From Tritrichomonas musculus (lineage: Eukaryota > Parabasalia > Tritrichomonadida > Tritrichomonadidae), in assembly GCA_039105265.1 (NCBI GenBank), contig JAPFFF010000012.1, positions 434,001 through 498,000 of the forward strand: DNA of 64,000 bases. The letters run 5' to 3'. Position numbers and translations under genes: made by a program. This document shows positions 46,419 to 56,000 of this stretch, piece by piece. The notes beneath the pieces are model-generated. The model did no database searches, had not been told where the DNA came from, and saw only the letters and a program-made list of their open reading frames with translations. Position 1 is the stretch's first letter. Each line of letters starts with the position of its first letter.

Positions 46419-49376
46419 TCAATCTATTAAAATTGTATCAATTGTTTCCTCTTTTTTCCGCATTTCCAACAACTTCTCTAATTTTTCTTTTCTTTTTTCA
46501 AATGCTTCAATATATTTTGAAACAATTTTTGGACATTCATATTCATTAGCGTTAATAATAGTTGGTCTTCCCAATAATTCATCTTTTGCCAATCTGGAGA
46601 AATAGAAGAAGGTGATAGTTGCAATCATTCTCGGAAGATGATTTCTTGAAGTCACGACAGGCTTCTTTGTTGGGAAAGGCAGAATAACGCATTTCCATTT
46701 ATTTTTCAAAATTTTCACTTTATACAAAAGTGTCCGTTTAGAAATTGAATTGAAAATTGGCTCGATTTCAATTACAAGATTATTTTTCAGTAGGCTAACA
46801 TTATTATTCGTATTATTAGCAGCAGTTTCATCTTTGTCCAACAAAACTTTACTGCTAATTTTAAGTCCGCTTTCATTAAAAATGACGACAACTTCATTTC
46901 CGTCAATTTTTTCATCTTTAGCGTTGAAATTAATCAAGCAAGAACCGAATTTGAAGGAACTTCCAAGATCATCGAGGAAAGTGTCATACAAACTTTCACT
47001 TTTTTCGAAAACAGAAGCTACTTTCACGTCAAGTGACACCAAATCACAAAGCCTATCAAATTCATTCAATTCATTGGCCACTTCACAACCGCTTTTTTCA
47101 TCTATCAGCTGCATTGAATTGAACGACATGCTCGACTCGATTGAAGCGAAGCCCATTGCTATCAAGAAGCTCTTTGGAACACGTTTTTTGACACTTTTTT
47201 CGTCTTCGTAGTCGTCTTTGTAGACAGGAAAGACGGACTCTTCAGGGAACTGAATCTCGTCACGATGGAGGATGTTTTCTTTGAGCGTGTTCTCTGGCGC
47301 TGGCAGCTTCTCTGGTGTTGCCACTTCGGTGATGTCGAAGGACGAGATACCGAAGGGTCCTCGAACGATAGCGCCGAAAGTTGCTGACATTTCATTCTCT
47401 CCGAGAGAGACAACTCTATCGTTGATTGCATAATTTTTGACAGTTTTATATTTCTTCTCAAAAAGTTTGACTTCGGCTGCTGAAACGGTTGGTATCAAAA
47501 TTGAATAGTACACAATTTCAATCATCTTACAAATGCACCAATTTAGAGACTTAGGTGAATTTGAAGGTGAATTCTTTCGCTGCTTCTTTTGGTCGCTTAA
47601 ATAGGCAATAATCGGCGTTATTATCGCACGGTTTCTCACAAAAAGATCAGTACTTTTTGAGAGCTCATAAAGTACGATCAAAAACCAGAAAATATGTCGG
47701 TCTGAAAATTCATTCCCTTTGAAATTGGCCAGTATGTGCTCAATGACTTGCTTGTCAATGATTTTGCTAACAAAGTTGGGCATGAAAAGTGGACTGACAG
47801 AAAGTGCAAGTAATTCAAAATCCCAAATACGTTCAACTCGGAGAGAACGAGCTGTTGGCGCTTCTTGCGCTATTAAATTGGCAAAGAGATCTTCTTTTCC
47901 GGCATTGGCTAGGAGAATGAGACGATAGACATTGAAATCTTCAATAATAAAGGGAAGCTCACTACAATTACAGAATTTATCAATAACTAAAAGAACTCGA
48001 TCTTCAAGAGATTTGTTTTCATCTACTCGGGAGAACTCAAGTAATGATGCCATAGTTGTAACCCAAGCTCCATTGACAAGCATACTTGGATTTGGAATTG
48101 TATCTGGTTTCATGACTGAACTGTTATTGCTACTGACTTGAGTAAAATATGGTAAATCAATAGATGCAGCTTTTGAAAGAAGCACATACATGATTTTACT
48201 AAAAAGTTCAGGATGTACAGTAATGAAATGACTTGAGGTGTTCATGATGCCATAAACTACTTTAAACAATGAATTCCATAGCTTCTTCTCCATTAAAAAA
48301 CATAAGTACTTTAAAAATATAATCTGCCATTTGGTTTCTCTAACAAATTCACCATATGAAAAAAGTGAAAATAATTCTTTGATATTGTCGAGAATATGAA
48401 AGTCCCAAAAAGGAGTTACAAACATGCAATCACCAAATAAACTGATGATCGAATCTGCCGGAAGTTTTGGCTTAAAAATATTATTTATCAAATAATCATT
48501 TTGAACTTGTTTAACACATTTCATTGCACTCTTGAAGAATTTTTCTAGAATTGGCCAGTTAATCGAAATTGTTGATTGATTATCTTGGCATTTATCATCG
48601 AATTCTTTCGAACACGTTTTCATTTTCTTAATTAAATTTAAAATAAAGTTTCGTTTCTTCTCATCTGTTGGAAATGTTAAAAATTGCATAAATATTTCAT
48701 TGAAAAGTTTATACCAGTATTTATCATAATGCAATAATTGGCCGTTTGACTGCGTGATAAAACAAAAATCAAAAAAGGTAAGAATTAATTGATCTGCTTC
48801 TTCAATTCCTAAATCTGAAATAATAATTCCATCAACAAAGAGAGTCATTAGTTTATCTCGTATTTCAGAGTCGTTTTTCGGATCTGTTATTCGAATTGAT
48901 TTTAAAAGACACCAAAGAGAAATATTCCAAGTTTCAGGTTGAAATGGATGCTTCCAGTCTTTACTAGTTTTATTCTCTTTTGGCGGTGTGATCGTAAACT
49001 TTAAAAAATTATATGTATCATCAAGCGCTTTAGGCGTATGACTTTTGCGAAGCTCAAATATCAATGGAATTGAATCAAAAATTTGTCGAATATACTTGTT
49101 GTATCTTTCAGAATTTAAAATGGCGGCAGGATTACTTGGATCAATAAGCCATCTGGAAAAAATTGAGATGGCTCCTTCAACTTCGGGAAGTTTGAATGAA
49201 TAAATTAGTGGGTCTAAAGCAAATTCAATATCAATATCTGAATTTAACATTAGACTAAAATCTGAATCAATTAATGTATCAATAACACTCTTTACAATTT
49301 CTTTAGCATGTTCCTCTGAAAAAATTTCAAGGGCTTGCTGTGGAATTGATTCTTCCATATTTGACATGGTTTGCAT
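46419..49376 (-). CDS. Large helical protein, possible RalGAP beta-like subunit (985 aa)
   Basis: ATG at 49376. The N-terminal 350 residues resemble the opening of RalGAP subunit beta in order and spacing: EHAKEIVKSVIDTL, FALDPLIYSFKLPEVEGAISIFSRWL, YNKYIRQIFDSI, ETWNISLWCLLKSIRI and DKLMTLFVDGIIISD. The remainder is HEAT-like. Residues 680-900 hold acidic and variable segments, and the C-terminus (FYFSRLAKDELLGRP ... ASKYIEAFEKR-like) may be a reduced or absent Rap/Ran-GAP domain, which I could not identify with confidence. RalGAP beta itself is a non-catalytic partner. At 985 residues it is shorter than human (about 1490). If correct, it pairs with the window's RasGEF in small-GTPase control. 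Otherwise it is an unassigned HEAT scaffold. 47.1-47.9 kb is visibly richer in GC. Confidence 0.55.
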   Translation of the reverse strand: MQTMSNMEESIPQQALEIFSEEHAKEIVKSVIDTLIDSDFSLMLNSDIDIEFALDPLIYSFKLPEVEGAISIFSRWLIDPSNPAAILNSERYNKYIRQIFDSIPLIFELRKSHTPKALDDTYNFLKFTITPPKENKTSKDWKHPFQPETWNISLWCLLKSIRITDPKNDSEIRDKLMTLFVDGIIISDLGIEEADQLILTFFDFCFITQSNGQLLHYDKYWYKLFNEIFMQFLTFPTDEKKRNFILNLIKKMKTCSKEFDDKCQDNQSTISINWPILEKFFKSAMKCVKQVQNDYLINNIFKPKLPADSIISLFGDCMFVTPFWDFHILDNIKELFSLFSYGEFVRETKWQIIFLKYLCFLMEKKLWNSLFKVVYGIMNTSSHFITVHPELFSKIMYVLLSKAASIDLPYFTQVSSNNSSVMKPDTIPNPSMLVNGAWVTTMASLLEFSRVDENKSLEDRVLLVIDKFCNCSELPFIIEDFNVYRLILLANAGKEDLFANLIAQEAPTARSLRVERIWDFELLALSVSPLFMPNFVSKIIDKQVIEHILANFKGNEFSDRHIFWFLIVLYELSKSTDLFVRNRAIITPIIAYLSDQKKQRKNSPSNSPKSLNWCICKMIEIVYYSILIPTVSAAEVKLFEKKYKTVKNYAINDRVVSLGENEMSATFGAIVRGPFGISSFDITEVATPEKLPAPENTLKENILHRDEIQFPEESVFPVYKDDYEDEKSVKKRVPKSFLIAMGFASIESSMSFNSMQLIDEKSGCEVANELNEFDRLCDLVSLDVKVASVFEKSESLYDTFLDDLGSSFKFGSCLINFNAKDEKIDGNEVVVIFNESGLKISSKVLLDKDETAANNTNNNVSLLKNNLVIEIEPIFNSISKRTLLYKVKILKNKWKCVILPFPTKKPVVTSRNHLPRMIATITFFYFSRLAKDELLGRPTIINANEYECPKIVSKYIEAFEKRKEKLEKLLEMRKKEETIDTILID

Positions 49377-50091
49377 TGATATTCAACTTTTTGTGGGGAA
49401 ATAAAATTCTATATTATCTTGATGAATGAACCATTATTTATAAGCATTTGATCAATAATATAGCCAACCAACATATTAAATAAGTAATAAGATAGGCAAT
49501 ATAAATGATAATACATATAACAAGCTTGCTAAGCACGCTTTTTGAGTGATTTACAATTTTTATATTATTTAAAAATGAGGAAAAACGTCGAATTTTTAAT
49601 AATAAATTAAATCATGAGAGCATATACAAAAATTTTTTTATATACAATTTCCGTAAAAATAACATCTTATTATTTGCAAAAAACAATATACTTATTTTGC
49701 GAATAGATTTTACTTTAAATTAGTTGATCAAACTTAAATACTTTAACCATAAATAAAAAAAGTGGCATAAAGGTAAATAACCTGTTTCAATTGGTAATTC
49801 ATTTAAAATACTAGTTCTTTAACAAAATTTCCCAGTTCTGATTTTTTTCTTGATTACGAGTTTTATGGTACAAGTTTGTTCTTGTGAGGACTATATTATG
49901 AATATTATTGAAATATTGTATCCAATTAACTTGATGAACGATGCAATTTTCAAAAAATTCTTTGAATCTAAATTTTTCAATGGAATATAATTTTATCAAA
50001 TTCAATTTTTACTCACAATTTAATATTGATAAAACTTTTTCTATGATCATTTGAATTAAAATCATATCCTCGTTGCTAAAATTCAAATCAG
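49377..50091. promoter_or_regulatory. Divergent intergenic region before VPS13
   Basis: 715 bp. AACTTTTTGTGG at 49385-49396 (close to the minus start) and AAAACTTTTTCTATG at 50031-50045 (about 50 bp before VPS13) are instances of the ACTTTTTS word. A short minus-strand reading at 49811-50005 is not convincing. Otherwise AT-rich. Confidence 0.35.
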
Positions 50092-53000
50092 ATGAATTAT
50101 ATGTTTAAAAGTATTGCTGCAAAAGTAATTAGTCATTTCTTTTGCGAATACATCGATCAAGTTGATTCATCGCAACTTGAACTCGCAATTTGGGAAGGTA
50201 AAGCTCGCCTCGAAAATGTTAAAATTGTAAAAGATGCACTAGCAACTCACAATCTTCCATTTACGGTAAACAATGGCTCAATTGGATCAATATCTCTACT
50301 TTTTCCTTGGAGTCGATTACGGAGTGAACCATGCGTCGTTAATGTAGAAGATGTTTTCATGGTAGCTTCAGTTTCTGGAAATATTCTAATTTCAAAAGAT
50401 CTCGAAACAAAACGAGCAGTTGAAAAATTACATGAGGAAGAGTCAACAGTTTCAGAAGGTGGAACCATCTCATCAATTTTATCTCAAGTTATCGATAATA
50501 TACAATTTCACATAAAAAATGTACATATACGAGTCGAACTTAATGTTAACGATTCAATTGTTGCAATAGGTGTTACTATTAACTCAATTAATTCTTTTTC
50601 AGTTAATGAAGCATTAGAGTATGCATTTATATCTTTATCATCAGCAATTTTACGCAAAAAAATTGAAGTTTCAGACCTTTCGATTTACATTGATCCCAAT
50701 CAAGAACCTGTTCCATCAGAAAATTTTGTTGATACAATGCAGAAAATGATTTATACCTCTCATCATTATATTCTTAGACCATTTACTTTTTCAGGTTATG
50801 TTTATATTCATCGACAATCGACTACTGAAAATCCAGAAGAAGATACAGAAAATTCCACCGAACTTCACGTTGATACGAAAGGAATCAATTTAGCCTTAGA
50901 TGAACTTCAATGGAGAGGCTTAATGGAACTTGAAAGACAATATGCGATGTTTAATACTCGACGAAAATATTCACATTGTGGGAAGCCAGCCAAATTACCA
51001 CAATCAGATCGATCCAGTTCGAAATGGTGGCGATATGCTCATCGTTGTGCCGTTGACAAGACCAACAAGTATTCATTTGATGTTAACAATGCATTGAATA
51101 TTTTAGTTAACCGAAAAAAATACGTTAATCTTGTTGAATCAGGTGACAAAGAAGCAGTCAAAAAGTTTGAAAAGAACTTTGATCTCCCCATTGTTTTATT
51201 TTTGCGTAATTACGCAAATGCAGCCAAGAGAAGCATTGAAGAAGGGACTCGACTTTCGCCTGAAGAAATTGAAGCCGTTATGCAAGAACAGAAAAAGTTA
51301 AAATCACAGACGTTAAACGTTGTATTGAAAATGGGCATGTTATCAATTTCATTCTTAAAGAAAGACTTGTCACCAATCACGCATTTTCTTCTTACTGAGA
51401 TCGTCACAACGTACAATAAACACAAATTTAACAGCCAAATTGAACTCGGCATTGAAAGCATGACGATGTTCAATGAAATGTCAGATAGGTTTAATAAGAC
51501 GTTAACTTCAAATGGAGGTGTCAAAGTTGTCTTCATATCAAAAGCAAACAAACCTAATGATATTAATATCCAAGCTTCAGGGACAACATTTGTTATTGAT
51601 CTGCAATTTTTAGATCAAATTGTTGGATTTTTCAAGAAAGAAAGAAAATTCATTTTATTTAATGAAGAATCAAATTCAAATACAAATGTAAATACTGAAG
51701 CTAAAAAACAAATTCAAACAGTAATTGATCAATATTTGGGCGTTAATTTAAATATCGACATAAATGATACAACAATAATTCTTCCTTATCAGGAATGCTC
51801 TGATTGTCCTTTACTCTTACTGAACTGTCAAAAGACAAACATTACATCGAGGCCAAATAAAGACTTAAACATGAATGATTTTACTTCTTTGTATGATAAA
51901 TATATCATTCAATTTAAGGATTCAATGCTTTACTTGGATAAGAAACCATTGCTTTTTAATAAATTCGATTGCAGCCTCGATTTGTTGATGGCAATTGTTG
52001 AATCGAATGTTTTCGACGCAATTAAAATTAATTGCACTTTTGATCAATTTCTTGCTCATATTTCAACCGTCCAATTCCTCACAATTAGTAATATAATTCT
52101 CTACATAATTGATTCTATTCTTTTGTTATTTAAAACAGATTCAAATTCAACCAACAAAACAACAACGAAAACAAAAAATGAGTCAAAAATTCAATTCAAT
52201 TTATTAATAAATAAAATCGATTTTTCACTTTGCATTTTCAGTGGAAAATTGTTCGAATTCTTATCAAATAATTTTCAATTGAATTGCCTCATTAGTGAAT
52301 TCATTTCGGTTAAGGCCGAATTGAAAGGTTTCACTGGCTATGAGTTCATTACATCTAGTGCTAAAAGTGACAATTTTGATGACAATAAATTTTCCTATGT
52401 TGAGCTGTTAAAACTTGACTTTTCTGACGAGGAACCAAACGAAGCTAGTCAAAATAAACCGCTCAACAAGATCAATGTTGATGTGAACAACATCATTTTG
52501 TATGCAAAAAGGAAGTGTTTATTGTACATCATTGAATTATTCAATGATTCTGATCGTTTTGAAAGAATTTTTGATAACAACGATACATTTGACTATTCAA
52601 AAATTAAGCACAAAACGGTTGAAACGTCAGATTCGGTGAATGTCATCAATGTTGATGTAAAGAACATTCGAGGCTACTTGTCAGACGATAAGAAAGATAT
52701 CGGTGAGTTCATTTTAAAAGAAGCTAATGTTGTTGCTAATGTTGACAAGTCCTGGGCGACTGAAGTGACAATCAATGACTGTCTCCTTAAGGACAAGGAG
52801 CAATTCATTGAAATAATGAATTTGACTAGTATTAAAGCAAATCCTTTCTTGTTGCAAATTCAGAGGACAAGTCAAATCATCACCTGCCTCGACTTTGACT
52901 ATGTGAACAACATAATTGAATACGCATCTAACATAACATTACCAAATGATAATGACACAGATATCTCTTCATTCTCTTTGATGGATTTGGACCTGAATGT

Positions 53001-56000
53001 CAAGGCAGTCATTGGCTCTTTCCATGAACTTCGTTTCAACATGAATGAAATAAATTTGAAAGGAAAAATGCCAATTCAAATTAATTTCAATCTTGATTCA
53101 TTCAATTTGGACTTGGATAGAATTTCACTGGTGAACGTTAAAACCGTTTCATTTTCAATGAACAATGAAGTCATCGATCAAACTTTGATTGATGACACTG
53201 AAAATTTTGAGAAGAACAAATATTACACTCAAAATTTCATAGAAACCGAAAAAGATTTGAATTTGTTAAAAGCGGTTAAATTCGTTATTTGCAAATATAA
53301 GGCAAATATGAGTATAAATTCAATCAATTTAAACGTCATTCCAAACATCATATATATTTTACCTCCCTTAGAAAAAGTTTCATCTTTTCTCAAAAGTAAA
53401 GAAAATAAAACAAGTGAATTTAAATTGACCAAAACCGTCAAAACAGAAACAAGACCAAAAATTGAGGCCATTTTTGTTCTTGCTTTTGAAATGTCCTCTT
53501 TTTCATTTGCCTTTCTTGAATTTGGCCAAAACTTGCTTTCATTGACATTAAGTCAGCTTTCCTACAAGAACCACACTGTTAAAATCGACTCGTTTTCATT
53601 CCTGTCGGAAGGGAACGAGCCGATAGCTCTATGCAAAGAGAACTTCTTTTCGTGCTCTGACAATTTGAATGCATTCAAAATTCAGAACATTGACTTCATT
53701 CTCAATTACGACAAACTTTTGAAGCTGACGAAATATTTCCTGCAGTTTTCGCCACTGCTTGCCTACACGTCTCTCTTCTCGAGCAGCAAGAAAACCGCTC
53801 CAAAAGACGATCGAAAAAGCGGTTTTAGTGAGATACAGGCTGATTTCAACGAGTTTTCATTCCTCATCCGAGACGGCGACGTTAACATCAGGATGACGAT
53901 AGGCTGTCATATCCGGCCAAACTCGTTTGAAATCAATCGGTTAGCGGTTAATTTCATTTTAGGTGAATTAGTTTTACCTCTCCTTCAGCCAGTTTCAATC
54001 AAATTAGATTTTGATTCGAAATCGACGAAGCTTTCTTTCTCGCCGATAAATTTGTCGATTGGATTCGGCGACATTCAATTTTTGACGCAACTCACAGAAA
54101 AGTTGTTGTCCTTATTGAATGAAGATAAGAAGAAATCGGTTGAACAACCGGCAACCGAAATAACCGCCGAATCAAATACAAATTTTGTGTCACTTTTGCC
54201 ACCTAATTTTGAAATTTTGCCAATTCGCATGAATTTCGGTCTCTGCTTCAACGACAGGTCTCCCTTCATCACGCTGAGAGTCGATACATCCAAGGTGAAA
54301 TTTGGCCAAATTTTCTCATTCCAGCTTCGACTTTCGATTATCTTTTTCAATGCAGAAACTGGGAACAAAGACCTGATTTTAGAGCCGATAAAATTTGATA
54401 CGATGGTGGCGGTTACCGATAAAGACAAGACGATAGACATCAAATCGTCGCCGATTATATTGAACGTTCATGTTCCGTTTTTAAAGAGGCTGATATACTT
54501 CAATCATCGTCGCAAAAAAGAGCTGAAACTTGACTACCAATCCTACAAATTTGTGAACAAGATGCAATCGCCAATCTCATTGAAAGTTGGCCAAATTGTC
54601 CACAAAAATATCAAGCCAGGTGAGTCTGTTCCTTTCAGTGATGTTGATGACAACACGACAATCATTGTTTGCTACGATGCTGTTCATTCTGAGAAGTTTG
54701 TTCTTAGTCAACTTTTTTATCCAACAGCCTTGTCACTCTCGTGCTTTGTCTATCGTGAAAACAACAAGATTGTCATCAGTCCTCCTTATTTCATCAAGAA
54801 CAGCCTTGAGGTTCCAATCAACATCTATTCTGGCAACATGAAGAAGATGTGCCAGATCAATCCAAATGAGAACATCTCGCTTCCAATCACGATTGATGTT
54901 GAGCAAGGCTTCTTTTTTGTGTGCGGCGAAATAAACATTCAAAAAGCCATAACAAAAAGTGAAAGCGGCATTCTTTTATCAACGTTCAAATCTATCTCGC
55001 TTGGCAGTTTAATGAGTAGTGCAAACTCAGGCTCGTTGGAATCATTCATCTCCAACAAAGCTGACGAAAAAGTGACTCCTTCATTGTATCAACTTGGAAG
55101 TTGGACATCGTCACAACCGACAACTTACGTAGTCGTTGACAACACTTCAGACATTTCCAATAACAACATCGTCTGCCACATTAATCAGTCTTTATATCGG
55201 AACTTCATCGGAATCATAGACATCGCTCCCGTCCTCACTTTTGTGAATGAACTTCCTTTCGACATTGACGTTAAAGTTCCGTATTGCAAGTTTCCATTGC
55301 ACATTGAAGTTGGCTCTTCAGTGCCATGTCCGATGAACACCTTGAACTACAACACAGAAGGAATCATTGTCTGCAGTTTCAGCACCAAATTGCACGGCGT
55401 TTCGCCAGACACGACGCTTCTATACAGAGAGAATTCGAAGACAGAAGTGATTCTCTTAAATGAGAATGATCAAGGCACATTAAGTCTCACTGCACAAGCT
55501 GTTGTTACTCCAGAAATTGCGAAGATTTATATTTACACGCCAGCAATCTTGCATAATAATTGCCAGTTCCCTCTGAATGTGCGGAGAACGTCGGGCACAA
55601 AGCCACTGGTGCTGAATGACTACATTTACATGGGCTCGAATTCATTTGTTAACAAATCAACTTTGAAGGTGCAAATTCAATGCCAACAGTTTAATTCTGA
55701 TTGGCAGAAAGAAAAGATTGATTGCACAGCAGTTGGCATCTCATCAACTGTTTTCTTACCAACAACAAATGATTCATTATTTGTCCCCATAAACGTCCGT
55801 ATCCGTCGAGCTCAGTCTCCATTGAATCACACAAACATGATTGATTTCTCGCCTTCTTTGATTTTTGTGAATGAAACTAATCACCGATTCACACTGATAC
55901 CTTCAACGAAGGACGAAACATTCTGGCTGATTGTTGAACCACACTCGAGGATTCCTATTGTCTATTCGACGAGCACTTCCCAGTTCTTTGTGCAGATTGA

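Noticed and set aside
49811-50005. 64-codon minus-strand reading upstream of VPS13
   Set aside because: AT-driven composition and no domain; it lies in a probable promoter region.
53791-53826. 9-bp hairpin AAAACCGCT...AGCGGTTTT
   Set aside because: Lies within the VPS13 coding region and encodes ordinary Lys/Thr and Ser/Gly residues; most likely incidental.
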